A DNA stretch of 64,000 nt from Sorangium cellulosum (GTDB taxonomy: Bacteria > Myxococcota_A > Polyangia > Polyangiales > Polyangiaceae). The DNA lies in assembly GCF_002950945.1 (NCBI RefSeq), contig NZ_CP012673.1, forward strand, positions 4,959,001 to 5,023,000, in the 5' to 3' direction. The notes under the pieces are model-generated. The model was not told the origin of the DNA and searched no databases. It worked only from the letters and a program-made list of their open reading frames with translations. Within the stretch, counting starts at the first letter, position 1, and the number at the start of each line of letters is the position of its first letter. The position numbers and the translations under genes are program-made. This document shows, piece by piece, positions 25,753 through 35,326 of the stretch.

Positions 25753-26817
25753 ATGGCCTTCCGCTTCCTTCCCGCCCTCCTGTTCCTCTGCGCCTGCAGC
25801 GACGATCCGCGCGCGAGCGCGCCCGACGGATCCATCCCCGACGACGCGCCGGGGACTGACGGATCGACCGACGGCTCGCTGCCGCCGCCCGACGGTGGCG
25901 TCGACCCCTGCCACGCGGGCTTTTGCCCCGAGGCGTTCCCGGACACGCGCCGCATCCGCGCGGTGTGGGCCGACCCCTCGATCGATCGCCTCTGGGCAGT
26001 CGGCGACGACGGGCTCGTCGCGCGCCGTGAGGCGGGCGGATGGATCGTGGAGACGCGCGTGCCCGACGCACTCGAGACCGACCTCCACGGTCTCTGGGGC
26101 AGCGGCACGGACGACGTCTGGGCCGTCGGACAGGCCGGCGTGATCCTGCGGTGGCAGGGCACCGAGTGGACGGTCGTGGAGGTCGCGGACCCGATCTTCT
26201 GCGGGCCCGCGCTCTGCCGCGGGAACCTCGAGGCCGTGTGGGGCGACGGCACGGGCACGGTGTACGCGGTCGGTGCGAGCCACGATCTCAAACCCGTGAT
26301 CTCGCGCTGGAACGGCGCGGCCTTCGCGCATCGGGAGCTCGACACGAGCGGTACGCTCCGCGCGATCTGGGGCTCGTCGCCAACCGACGTGTGGGTGGCG
26401 GGTGTGTTCGGCCTGCTCTTCCACGGCGACGGCACCGACGATTGGGATCAGCACACGATCCCGGATCGGCAGCCCGCGTTCGCCAGCCTCTGGGGCTCGT
26501 CCGGCGACGACGTCTGGGCCGTCGCGGACTCGAGCGCGATCTACCGCTGGGGCGGGACGGCGTGGGAGGCCGAGCGCGATCCCATCGTGTTCAGCGCCGG
26601 CGAGTTCACGATCGTGCGCGCCGTCTGGGGCGCGAGCGCGGACGATGTCTGGGCGGTCGGCGGCGCGCAGGGGGCGACGCAGACGATCCTCCACTACGAC
26701 GGTCAGGCTTGGTCGCGGCCCGTGCAGCGCATGGATACGCCCGAGCTCACGGCCGTCACGGGCGCGGGCGGACGCGTGATCGCCATGGGCGCCGACGGCA
26801 CGGTGCTCGTGCGCTAA
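25753..26817 (+). CDS. DVWAVG-type beta-propeller lipoprotein
   Basis: From ATG 25753 the 354-residue product has a lipoprotein signal (MAFRFLPALLFLCAC, lipobox LCAC), then an acidic low-complexity linker (residues 20-60). A propeller follows with seven or so repeats of the form WGS(S/G)xDDVWAVG, for example near residues 118, 215, 258 and 300. Such proteins are abundant in myxobacteria, are exported to the envelope, and have no established function. No ribosome-binding site stands out, but the signal peptide supports this start over upstream in-frame codons. Confidence 0.75.
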   Translation: MAFRFLPALLFLCACSDDPRASAPDGSIPDDAPGTDGSTDGSLPPPDGGVDPCHAGFCPEAFPDTRRIRAVWADPSIDRLWAVGDDGLVARREAGGWIVETRVPDALETDLHGLWGSGTDDVWAVGQAGVILRWQGTEWTVVEVADPIFCGPALCRGNLEAVWGDGTGTVYAVGASHDLKPVISRWNGAAFAHRELDTSGTLRAIWGSSPTDVWVAGVFGLLFHGDGTDDWDQHTIPDRQPAFASLWGSSGDDVWAVADSSAIYRWGGTAWEAERDPIVFSAGEFTIVRAVWGASADDVWAVGGAQGATQTILHYDGQAWSRPVQRMDTPELTAVTGAGGRVIAMGADGTVLVR

Positions 26818-26849
26818 AGCCGGACCCGGCCGCCGCGCCGACGATCAAG

Positions 26850-27230
26850 ATGGCCACGATCGAGCGGTATCTTGCGTGCGGGCACGTGGTCGTGGGCACC
26901 TCGGTGCCGGGGTTCTCGTCGGTGCAGCGGGCGCTCGTGCGGCTTGATCGATCGCGGGACGTGCGGGCGCGTGTGCCGTCGCTGCTGCTCGCCCTCTCGA
27001 TGGCGGCGGAGACCGATCTCGTCGCTACCCTGCCTGCGCGCGTCGTCCGCGCCTCGGGGCTCCCGCTCACGACCCGACCGCTCCCGTTCGAGGTCGAGCC
27101 GTTCACGCTCCACGCCGCGTTTCACCCGCGCACGACGACCGACCCGCGCCATCGTCGCATCCGGGAGAGCCTGTTCTCCAAGCCCGCCGCGAGAGGCCGC
27201 TCCAGGATCTCGAGGCGGCCCAGCGGCTGA
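26850..27230 (+). pseudogene. LysR-type regulator, C-terminal fragment
   Basis: The 126 residues fit the end of a LysR co-inducer-binding domain: IERYLACGHVVVGTS, then RARVPSLLLALSMAAETDLVATLPARV and, near the end, FTLHAAFHPRTTTDPRHRRIRE (given here as separate recognised segments). This is the usual LVAxLPxRLA and WHxRxxxDPAHxWLR pattern. The helix-turn-helix and first half of the protein are missing. The remaining piece starts 33 bases after the propeller gene. Confidence 0.65.
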
Positions 27231-27289
27231 CGCAGGAGGCTGCGTGACCTGTTGGAATGAGGCCCCGCCCGTTCCAGGCATCTCCCCGG

Positions 27290-27341
27290 GTTACCAGCTC
27301 CCGGTCGCCCCGCCGGCCCAGTTACCACCTCCGCTGGTAAC
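27290..27341. promoter_or_regulatory. GTTACCAGC inverted repeat upstream of the HEWGT operon
   Basis: GTTACCAGC at 27290-27298 is matched by its exact reverse complement GCTGGTAAC at 27333-27341. A third, imperfect copy, GTTACCACC, lies between them at 27321-27329. They sit about 90-140 bases before the start at 27433. The spacing is long for a terminator, so an operator or looping site is more likely. Inference only. Confidence 0.3.
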
Positions 27342-27432
27342 CGCCTCGGTGCGATGCTCACAATCCATTGGAATTTAATGACTTGGCGCGACGGCCCGAG
27401 AGTTGCTCCAGGGCCGGGCAGGAGGTCTTATC

Positions 27433-28869
27433 ATGGTCACCGCATCGACATCCCGCCGCCTCACGCTCACGTTTCCCTTCCTCCTCGCCATCCTGATCCC
27501 CGCGTGCTTCGGAACATCCGACAGCGACGGCGCGCCGCCCGGTCCGGCGCCTCACCGCGGCCTCCTCGCCGGCCAGCAGCCCGCGCGCGACGTGCCTCCG
27601 GCGCCCGATCTCGCGTACCCTGGCAAGGGCTTCATCGTCCACGAATGGGGCACCGACACCGTGGTCGTCGGATCCGACGGCTCGCTCCAACCGGGGCTGC
27701 ATCACGAAGAGGAGGACCTCCCCGCCTTCGTCTATGACCGGCTCGAAGCCGGCTCGCTCGAGGGCTCGACGTCGACGAGCGTCAACGTGAAGATGGAGAC
27801 GCCGGTAACTTACTTCTACGCCGAGGAGCCGCTCAAAGCGTACGTCCAGATGGCGTTCCCCAAAGGGATCTTCACGCAGTGGTACCCCGCCGTCCACGAC
27901 TTTTACCCGCCCATCTTCGCGCCTGACACCGTTGCTGGCGTGACGACGTACGCGGACCCGGCGCTCGACCCCGAGTTCCCCTTCGGCTCGCCGGTGTGCG
28001 CGGAGAAGTACGGCGCGATCGCGAACGGCTCCCTCGAGTGGGGTACGATCGAGATCCTCGGGCGCGAGAGCGACATCCCCCTGCCCGAGGCGCCGCTCGA
28101 TCGGTTCACGTGGGCCCACGCGCGCCAGGTCGGCGCCAACCCGCTCCGCGTCGCAGGCGTGCCCGGCGCAACGGAGGCGCCCCAGCACGAGCGCTTCCTG
28201 TTCTATCGAGGGCTCGGCAACTTCGACCTGCCCGTCCGCGTGACGGCCGGCACCGGCGGGGCGATCTCCGCCGAGAATACCCTCGGCGAGGCGATCGGCA
28301 CCGTCTTCGTCCTCAACGTCGGCGCCTCGGCGGGGGCGTTCGTCGCGCACCCCGAGGGCATCGCCAGCGGCGGCACGCTCGTCGAGCGCGCCCCCTCGCT
28401 CGACGGAGCCCCGCCCCTCGACGAGTTCGTCGAGGCGCTCGGCGCGAGCGTGATCGACGCCCTCGACGCGACCGGCCTGTACCACGACGAGGCCGTCGCC
28501 ATGGTGAACACCTGGAAGCGCCAGTGGTTCCGGACGCCCGGCGTCCGGGTGCTCTACCTCGCCCCGGAATCGTGGACCGACACCTCGATCCCGCTCACCG
28601 TCGATCCCGCGCCCGAGGACGTTGTGCGCGTCATGATGATCCGCGTCGAGGTGCTCTCCCCCGAGCTCGAGGCGGCCGACGTCGACGCCGCGCGGCGGCT
28701 CGCAGACCCGTCCACCGCCGGGGAGGCCGCGCGCCACTTCGACGACCTCGGGCGCTTCGCCGAGCCGCGCCTCCGCCGCGCGCTCGCGCTCCTCGGCGAG
28801 CCCGCGTACGGCGAGCCCCACCTCGCGCGCATCGCGGCCGCGGCGACGCCGAGCGCCGCGCGCGAGTAG
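27433..28869 (+). CDS. HEWGT-motif lipoprotein of unknown function, first gene of an operon
   Basis: ATG 27433 is preceded by GGAGG at 27421-27425. The 478-residue product has a lipoprotein signal (LTLTFPFLLAILIPAC). The mature part opens with FIVHEWGTDTVVVGSDG and then LHHEEEDLPAFVYDR, a pattern I recognise from an uncharacterised family shared by myxobacteria and planctomycetes. Other features are an ETPVTYFYAEEP segment and a C-terminal helical region rich in ARRLAD-type runs. No catalytic motif is evident. The regulator gene starts 10 bases downstream, so the two are co-transcribed. Confidence 0.7.
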   Translation: MVTASTSRRLTLTFPFLLAILIPACFGTSDSDGAPPGPAPHRGLLAGQQPARDVPPAPDLAYPGKGFIVHEWGTDTVVVGSDGSLQPGLHHEEEDLPAFVYDRLEAGSLEGSTSTSVNVKMETPVTYFYAEEPLKAYVQMAFPKGIFTQWYPAVHDFYPPIFAPDTVAGVTTYADPALDPEFPFGSPVCAEKYGAIANGSLEWGTIEILGRESDIPLPEAPLDRFTWAHARQVGANPLRVAGVPGATEAPQHERFLFYRGLGNFDLPVRVTAGTGGAISAENTLGEAIGTVFVLNVGASAGAFVAHPEGIASGGTLVERAPSLDGAPPLDEFVEALGASVIDALDATGLYHDEAVAMVNTWKRQWFRTPGVRVLYLAPESWTDTSIPLTVDPAPEDVVRVMMIRVEVLSPELEAADVDAARRLADPSTAGEAARHFDDLGRFAEPRLRRALALLGEPAYGEPHLARIAAAATPSAARE

Positions 28870-28879
28870 CCTCGCCGCC

Positions 28880-31800
28880 ATGCACGCCCCGCGGCGCGAG
28901 CCCTTCGTGGCCCATGCTCGGTACGAGCCGGGCGAGATCCTCGGGCAGGGAGCGCAGGGCGTCGTGGGGCGCGTGATCGACCGCGAGGCGCGGGCACGCG
29001 AGCTCGTCGCGAAGGTGTTCCGCCAGGGCGCCTTCCGCGAGGACGCCCTGCTCGGCGAGTTCGCGCTGCTCGCGCGCCTGCGTGTCCCCGGCGTGGTGCG
29101 GGCGCACGACCTCGGACGGGACGAGCGGACGGGAGCCCCCTTCCTCGTCGAGGAGTACGTGGCCGGCGACGACGCCGCGGCGTGGGTGCAGGGGGCCCCG
29201 GCCGAAGGGCGCCCGGCGCGGCTCGCGCGCGTGCTCGGCGGCGTCGCGAGGACCCTGGCCGCCCTGCACGACGCGGGGTTCGTGCACAGCGATCTCAAGC
29301 CGGCGCACGTCCGGATGCGACCCCTCGGAGGGGGCGGCGCCGAGGCCGTGCTCCTCGACCTCGGGGCCGCGGTGGCGAGGGCGCGCGCGCCGGGCGGCGC
29401 CGTCGCGTTCACCTCCGCGTTCGCCGCCCCCGAGCTGCTCGCCGGGGGCGCGCCCTCGCCCGCGTCCGACCTCTACAGCCTTGGGGCGCTCGCGTGGTGC
29501 TCGGCCGCAGGCCGCCCGCCCGGACCCTGGCGCGCGCGGCGCCCGCTGCGCGACGCCGCCCCGTGGGTCCAGCCGAGCGTGGCCGAGGTGATCGAGGCGC
29601 TCCTCGCCCTGCACCCGCAAGACCGCCCCCCCGAGGCCCGCGAGGTGCTCCGGCAGCTCGGCGTCGCGACCGCGGAGGCGGGCATCGCCGTCGGGGCGCC
29701 GCCCGCGCCCATCGGGCGGGAGCGCGAGCTCGAGGCGCTGCAAAAAGCGCCGTCAAGCCGCGTGCGCTACATCACCGGACCGAGCGGCGTCGGCAAGAGC
29801 CACCTCGGCCGCGAGCTCGTGACGCGGGCGCTGCTCGGCGGGCGCAGCGCTCGGTACGTGGCGTTCCCGCGCGAGGCCGACCCGCTCCTGCCGCGGCTCA
29901 TCGCGTTCTTCCGGGGCGCCGAGCGGGCGCCGCCGTTCGTGACGCCGCCCGGCGACGGGCCTCCGCTCCTGCTCTTGCTGGACGACCTGGACCAGGCCCC
30001 GGCCGAGCTCCGCGCCGCGCTCGACGCGTACCGGTGCCGGCCGGCGGCGCCCGGCGGCGCGGCGATCGAGGTGGTCGCGACCGCCCGGAGCGCGCCCGAG
30101 GGCGCGGAGTGTGTGGCGCTCGAGCCGCTCAGCGACACGAGCTTCGGCGCGCTGTGCCGCGCGCTCGGCGTGGACGACGAGGCGAGCCTGCGCGAGGCCG
30201 CCGCGGCGTCGGGGAAGAACCCGGGGTGGCTCGTCGCGTCGCTCGGCCGCGTGCCGCTCACGAAGGACACGGCGATCGAGCGCGTGCGCGGGCTGTCGGC
30301 CGGCGCCTGCGCGACGCTCGCGGCCATCGCGATCGCGAGCGGCGCCCTGCCGGAGGCGCTCTGCCGCCCCGGGTTCGGGCGCGGCGGCCGGGCGGCGGAG
30401 CGCGGCGGCGGACAGCCGGCCGCCTCCGGCGAGCGGGCCCTCTGCGAGCTGCTCGCGGGCTCGCTGATCGCGAGGCGGGAGGAGGCTGCCGGCGCGCTCT
30501 ACACGCTCTCCGCTCCGGCCCTGGCGAGGGATCTCGCCGCGGCGCTCGCCACGCCCGAGGTCGCCGAGGAGGTCGCCGCGGCGCTGCTCGCGGATCCCGG
30601 CGCGCCTGCGTCGGCGCTCCTCTCGGCGGCGGCGGCGCCGTGCACGCCGGCCCGCCGCGCAGAGCTCCGCGAGCGGGCCGCGGCGCAGGCGCGCGAGGCG
30701 GGGCTGCGGTCGGAGGAGATCGAGGCGCTGCTCGCGCTCGGCGAGGACGCGCACCGGAGGACCCCGGGGCTGCTCTGCAGGCTCGAGCGGCTGACGCGCG
30801 ACGCGGGCGTGGGCGCGGCGCACCCGCAGGTCGTGGCGTGGCTCGACGAGGCGGCGCAGCGGGACGAGCGGGTGCTCGTGCTCGCGCTGCGGCGGCGCGC
30901 GGAGAAGAGCGCGCGCGACGGGGACGCGGCGGCGGCGAAGGAGCAGGCGCTCGCGGCGCTCGCGGCGGCGCGGCGGCTCGGCGGCGGGGCGGCCGAGGCG
31001 TTCGCGCTGTCCACGCTGGGGCTCGTGGCGCTGATGCGCGCCGACTGGGGCGAGGCCGAGGCGTGGCTCGCGGAGGCGCAGGTGAAGCTGCCCTCGGCGG
31101 GCGAGAGCGCCGACGATGTGGAGGAGGTGGCGCGGCTCCACCACAACGCGGGGATCGTCGCCCTCTACCGCGGCCAGGTGGAGGACGCGGTGCGGACGTT
31201 CGAGGCCTCGCTCGCGGTCAAGCGGAGCCTCGGGGACCGGGCCGGGATGCGGTCGTGCCTGATGAACCTGGGGATCGCGCTCGGGAAGGCGTCGCGTTAC
31301 GAGGAGGCCTTCCGCGCGCTCGACGAGGCGATGCGGCTCGCGCGGTCGCTGGGTCAGGTGGCGGGGCGCGGCTGGTGCCTGTCGGCGCGCGCGGACATCG
31401 AGGTGCGCCGCGGCGACGCGCGCGCGGCGGAGCGCTGCATCGAGGAGGCGTGGGCGCTCGCGGCGTCGCTCCCCGCGGCGATCCAGGCCGATCTGGTGAT
31501 CGCGCGGGCGAACGTGGCGTTGCTCGACGGCGACGGTGGGCGGGCGCTCGCGGCGCTCGCGGCGCTGGAGCCCGGCGTGCGGGCGAGCGACCCGCTGGTC
31601 GACGCGCGGGCCCAGGTGGCGGAGGCGCAGGTGTACCTCACGAAGCTGCCGGCGGAGCCCCGGCGGGCGGCGCGGGGGGCGATCCTGGCCGCGCGGCGGG
31701 CCCGCGCGGCGATGCTCGCGGAGGTGGAAGCGCAGGCGCTCGACGTGCTGCGCTCGGCGCGGCAGGGCGCGCGGCGGGCGCCGGCCGCGGCGCAGGGCGC

Positions 31801-33547
31801 GCGCGTGGCGCAGGGCGCACCGGCCGCGGCAGGCGACGCGTATGCTGGCCGGGGCATGACGGAGGCGGCGAGCGGGGAGGACGACGCGCTCTGGGCGTGG
31901 CTCGCGTCGGTGGCGGCCGCGGGCGACGGCGCGAAGGCGGCGGCGGACAGCGCCGCGGAGGCGGCCGTCGGGCTCGCGCGCGCCCTCGTGCGGCAGTCGG
32001 GGGCGGAGCGCGCGCTGCTCGCCGTGGTCGACGAGCAGGGGCGGACGGTCGCGGCCTGGGGCGCCGACATCGACGGGCTGGAGATCGCCGAGGCGGCCCG
32101 GCGCATCGCGCCGGACCTGGCGCAGCTCGCGCTGAGCCAGGCCGCGCCCGTCCACTACCAGCGCGACGTGGAGGCGCCGGGCGGCCGCGGCTCGCGGCTC
32201 CTGCTGCGCGTCGGCGCGGACCCCGCCTCCCTGGGCGCGCGCGCCCTCGGGGCGAGCGCGGTCGCGCCGGGTCCGGCGTTCCCCGGCCCTCCGCGCGCGC
32301 TCGTCGTCGTCGAGCACCGGTTCCGTCCGGCGTGCTTCGACGCCGTCACGGGGGTGCAGGCCGCTCGCTGGGCGTCGCTCGCGGGGCTCTTCCTGCGGCT
32401 CTTCGCCCGCCCCGGAGCGCCGGACGAGCCCCGCCGCGAAGGCCCGGCGCCTGCCCGCGTCGCCTCGCCCGCCGAGCCCGCGCCCGATCCCCGGCGCGCC
32501 GAGACGACCGTCGTGCCCGCGGCCCCGCTGCGGAGGAGCTTCCCCGACATCCTGGGCCAGAGCCCCGCGCTGCGCCGGGCGCTCGCGCGCCTCGACGCGG
32601 CCATCGACAGCGACCTGCCGGTGCTCCTCACGGGCGAGACCGGCACGGGCAAGGAGCTCTTCGCCCGGGCGCTCCACGAGCTCGGCCCGCGCCGCTCGCG
32701 CGAGCTCGTCGCCGTCAACTGCGGCGCCGTGCCCGACACGCTCTTCGAGGCGGAGCTCTTCGGCCACGCGCGGGCCTCGTTCACGGGGGCCGAGCGCGCG
32801 CGTCCCGGCCTGCTCGCCCACGCCGAGGGCGGCACGCTCTTCCTCGACGAGCTGGGGGAGCTGCCGCTCGCGCGGCAGGCGGTGCTGCTGCGGGCGCTGG
32901 AGTCACGGCGCTATCGCCCGGTGGGCAGCGACGACGAGCGGCCGTTCGACGCGCGGATCGTCGCGGCCACGAACCGGGATCTGGCGCAGGCGGTCGCCGA
33001 GCGGGCGTTCCGGCAGGACCTGCTCTTCCGGGTGAACGCGATCGAGATCCACGTGCCGCCGCTCCGCGACCGGGAGGGCGACGTGCCGCTGCTGCTCCGC
33101 GGGTACCTGGATCGGACGGGCGCCCCCGTCGAGATCGCGCCGCGCGCGCTGGCGGCGCTCGAGGCGTACACGTGGCCCGGCAACGTGCGGGAGCTCGCGC
33201 ACCTGGTCCAGCGCCTGACCGCGCTCGGCGTGCGCCGCGTCGAGCTCGAGCACCTCCCGCGGGCGATGCGAGCGAACACGCGCCGGACGCCCGCCGCGGC
33301 GGAGCGCCCCGGGGCCCCGGCCGGACCCGTTCCGCCGCCGGCCGCGGGGCGGGGCGGCTCGGGCGAGACGCGCCGCGCGCTGGCCGAGGACGACGAGCGC
33401 GAGCCGATCCGGCGCGCGCTCGCGGAGACCGGCGGGAACATCAGCCGCGCGGCCGAGCGCCTCGGCCTCACGCGCCACGGTCTGAAGAAGCGCATGGTGC
33501 GCCTCGGCATGCGCGCCATCTCCGGGTCGCAGGGGAAAGCGGAGTGA
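28880..33547 (+). CDS. Giant signal integrator: kinase, NTPase, TPR, GAF and sigma-54 activator
   Basis: The 1555-residue protein joins several modules. Residues 15-285 are a Ser/Thr-kinase fold with GQGAQGVVGRV loop, VAK lysine, catalytic HSDLKPAHV (HRD altered to HSD) and DLG in place of DFG; it may be weakly active or a pseudokinase. An AAA_16/STAND ATPase starts near 295 (GPSGVGKSHL). TPR-like helices fill about 560-960, and a GAF-like domain about 1000-1180. The sigma-54 AAA+ domain follows (ETGTGKELFARAL near 1251; NCGAVPDTLFEAELFGHARA). Its GAFTGA loop reads ASFTGA, a variation in the part that contacts sigma-54. A Fis-type helix-turn-helix ends the protein (GNISRAAERLGLTRHGLKKR). It should activate sigma-54 promoters in response to a signal; the targets are unknown. 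It sits between two lipoprotein genes in one operon, which may be its input. Confidence 0.85.
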   Translation: MHAPRREPFVAHARYEPGEILGQGAQGVVGRVIDREARARELVAKVFRQGAFREDALLGEFALLARLRVPGVVRAHDLGRDERTGAPFLVEEYVAGDDAAAWVQGAPAEGRPARLARVLGGVARTLAALHDAGFVHSDLKPAHVRMRPLGGGGAEAVLLDLGAAVARARAPGGAVAFTSAFAAPELLAGGAPSPASDLYSLGALAWCSAAGRPPGPWRARRPLRDAAPWVQPSVAEVIEALLALHPQDRPPEAREVLRQLGVATAEAGIAVGAPPAPIGRERELEALQKAPSSRVRYITGPSGVGKSHLGRELVTRALLGGRSARYVAFPREADPLLPRLIAFFRGAERAPPFVTPPGDGPPLLLLLDDLDQAPAELRAALDAYRCRPAAPGGAAIEVVATARSAPEGAECVALEPLSDTSFGALCRALGVDDEASLREAAAASGKNPGWLVASLGRVPLTKDTAIERVRGLSAGACATLAAIAIASGALPEALCRPGFGRGGRAAERGGGQPAASGERALCELLAGSLIARREEAAGALYTLSAPALARDLAAALATPEVAEEVAAALLADPGAPASALLSAAAAPCTPARRAELRERAAAQAREAGLRSEEIEALLALGEDAHRRTPGLLCRLERLTRDAGVGAAHPQVVAWLDEAAQRDERVLVLALRRRAEKSARDGDAAAAKEQALAALAAARRLGGGAAEAFALSTLGLVALMRADWGEAEAWLAEAQVKLPSAGESADDVEEVARLHHNAGIVALYRGQVEDAVRTFEASLAVKRSLGDRAGMRSCLMNLGIALGKASRYEEAFRALDEAMRLARSLGQVAGRGWCLSARADIEVRRGDARAAERCIEEAWALAASLPAAIQADLVIARANVALLDGDGGRALAALAALEPGVRASDPLVDARAQVAEAQVYLTKLPAEPRRAARGAILAARRARAAMLAEVEAQALDVLRSARQGARRAPAAAQGARVAQGAPAAAGDAYAGRGMTEAASGEDDALWAWLASVAAAGDGAKAAADSAAEAAVGLARALVRQSGAERALLAVVDEQGRTVAAWGADIDGLEIAEAARRIAPDLAQLALSQAAPVHYQRDVEAPGGRGSRLLLRVGADPASLGARALGASAVAPGPAFPGPPRALVVVEHRFRPACFDAVTGVQAARWASLAGLFLRLFARPGAPDEPRREGPAPARVASPAEPAPDPRRAETTVVPAAPLRRSFPDILGQSPALRRALARLDAAIDSDLPVLLTGETGTGKELFARALHELGPRRSRELVAVNCGAVPDTLFEAELFGHARASFTGAERARPGLLAHAEGGTLFLDELGELPLARQAVLLRALESRRYRPVGSDDERPFDARIVAATNRDLAQAVAERAFRQDLLFRVNAIEIHVPPLRDREGDVPLLLRGYLDRTGAPVEIAPRALAALEAYTWPGNVRELAHLVQRLTALGVRRVELEHLPRAMRANTRRTPAAAERPGAPAGPVPPPAAGRGGSGETRRALAEDDEREPIRRALAETGGNISRAAERLGLTRHGLKKRMVRLGMRAISGSQGKAE

Positions 33548-33609
33548 ATCACCTCGTGGAGGCTCTGCTGGCAGAGAAGCAGGCAGAAGGCAGCATCGGA
33601 GGACTCTTT

Positions 33610-34890
33610 ATGAGAGGCAGCGGTTCCGGAGCACTGAACAGGTCGAGGCCCGAGGAGGATCACCATAGAGGCCGCGAGGCGGAGAGAAACGTCCCTTCAA
33701 TCTTCCCGCGTCCCCGCCTTCGAGGTCCGGGCTCTCACCGTGGCCGTGGATCGAGCGCGTGGTTCGCGCTCGCGCTGCTCGTCGCGGGCTGCTCGCCGGC
33801 GGGCGTCGGCGGATCGCCGTCTCACCGGCCGGACAGCGGAGGCGGCGCCCCCAGCACGCCGCCCTCGCTCGCTGCATGCGACGCCTCCGCGGCCGATGGC
33901 GTCGCGGTCTCCGCGTCGGACGCCCACGCAGGCGCCCCGCAGGCGCCCGGAGCTCCCCCCTACGCGATCGACGGCTGCTGGCTCACCTACGTCGCGGCGC
34001 CCGAGGCTGGCGAGGTGAGCGGCGATCTGAAGCTGCGTGATCTCGGCACGGGCGAAGAGCTCCTCCTCGCGCCCGCCGCCGAGGAGCCCCGCCGCCCTGC
34101 GCTCGCCGGCGACGTCGTGGCCTGGGAGGCGACCGAGAACGGAACACGCGTGGTGCGCGCGCGCTGGGGCGGCGAGACCAGGACGATCCCTGGCCCGTTC
34201 GATCACGCGGGCGAGCCGCGCGTGGCGGGAGACGCCGTGGTGCTGACGGGCTGGCTGACCGCGGACGAGGCGGGCGACACGGACATCTTCCTGTACGAGC
34301 CCGGCCAGGCGGAGGCGGTCCGCGTCGCGTCCGGCCCGGGGCAGCAGCGCTTCCCGGACATCTCGGCGACGTACGTCGCCTTCGCTGATTTCTCCGAGGA
34401 TCCCGACGGTCGCTTCGACCAGGACGCGAGCGATCTCGCGGACATCGTGGTCTATGATCGGCGCACGCGGCGCGCCGCCCCGCGCCCGCGGGACGGCAAA
34501 CAGGCGTTCCCGATGCTCGGCGCTGGAGAGAAGGTGGCCTATCTCGAATGGGCGCCGATTCACCCGGAGCCCAAGTTCGACCAGTTCGATCTGCTGATCG
34601 GGGACATCGACGCTCCCGGGAGCGGCGACGCCGTGGCGGCGCGCATCGAGATGGGGGGCGCGCCGCACGTGCTGCCCGCGATCCGCGGCGAGCTCGTCGA
34701 GTGGGTGGACCGGCCCGCGGAGGGCGAGGCGTCCTTGCGGCGGAGGCCGGTCGATCTCTCGGCGCCCGCGGCCGAGGTGCCCGGCCTCTCGGGGCTCGAT
34801 CTGTTCGGGCCGTCGGCCTCGGCGACGATCACGGTGCTCGCGGCGCGCTCGCCGGGCGGCGCGCTGGAGCTACGCGGCATCGCGCGGTGA
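33610..34890 (+). CDS. TolB-like beta-propeller lipoprotein
   Basis: ATG 33610 is preceded by GGAGG seven bases upstream. The 426-residue product has an unusually long basic N-region of about 48 residues before the lipoprotein core WFALALLVAGC. If a later start is used, no good codon is available in frame, so the long leader may be real. The mature protein has propeller strands of the TolB/WD40-like type (DLKLRDLGTGEELLL, DIFLYEPGQAEAVRV, DIVVYDRRTRRAAPR). It lies 62 bases after the giant regulator and is probably the last gene of the same operon. Role unknown; an envelope-side sensor partner is possible. Confidence 0.7.
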   Translation: MRGSGSGALNRSRPEEDHHRGREAERNVPSIFPRPRLRGPGSHRGRGSSAWFALALLVAGCSPAGVGGSPSHRPDSGGGAPSTPPSLAACDASAADGVAVSASDAHAGAPQAPGAPPYAIDGCWLTYVAAPEAGEVSGDLKLRDLGTGEELLLAPAAEEPRRPALAGDVVAWEATENGTRVVRARWGGETRTIPGPFDHAGEPRVAGDAVVLTGWLTADEAGDTDIFLYEPGQAEAVRVASGPGQQRFPDISATYVAFADFSEDPDGRFDQDASDLADIVVYDRRTRRAAPRPRDGKQAFPMLGAGEKVAYLEWAPIHPEPKFDQFDLLIGDIDAPGSGDAVAARIEMGGAPHVLPAIRGELVEWVDRPAEGEASLRRRPVDLSAPAAEVPGLSGLDLFGPSASATITVLAARSPGGALELRGIAR

Positions 34891-35326
34891 TCCACAGGGC
34901 CACCTGCCGCGCAGGCCGGCTGTGGAGTGAAGGCGGCGCCTTGTTATCGCTGGCAATTGCAGAATTCTGTGGGTAGCGCTGCCCATGACGCGGCACGCCC
35001 CATATGCGGACATATTGGTGTATAGGGGAATTCGTTGCTCTGGATATGACTTTTCCGCGAGAGCCCCGACCTGGGCTGGTCCGCCTTCGTGAGGGGCCGC
35101 GTCCGCGTCGTGCCCGTCCCTGGCGACCATGCGACCATGGTGCTTGATCCTTTCGTGAGCACCCTGGCAACGTGCATCGAGCGCGAGCTCGATCGAGCGT
35201 CCTCCCGCGGCATCGACGGCCCGCGTGTGAGCGCCGGTCGCGTCCACGACGCCGCGCGTTTGCAGGGACACAGCCCCGCCGAGGGCTCGATGTGGCCTTC
35301 GGCCGGGGAGCGGCTCACGGGCGGCG
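34891..35326. other. Convergent intergenic region
   Basis: About 435 bases between the operon end and the minus-strand acetyltransferase end. The part 34930-35060 is clearly less GC-rich than its surroundings. No ORF, RNA gene or clear terminator is supported. Confidence 0.35.

Noticed and set aside
29182..33609. Long plus-strand frame overlapping the giant regulator in another phase
   Set aside because: It consists of Arg/Gly/Ala-rich shadow sequence; only its last part, from 33610, is a real gene, and that has its own ribosome-binding site and signal peptide.
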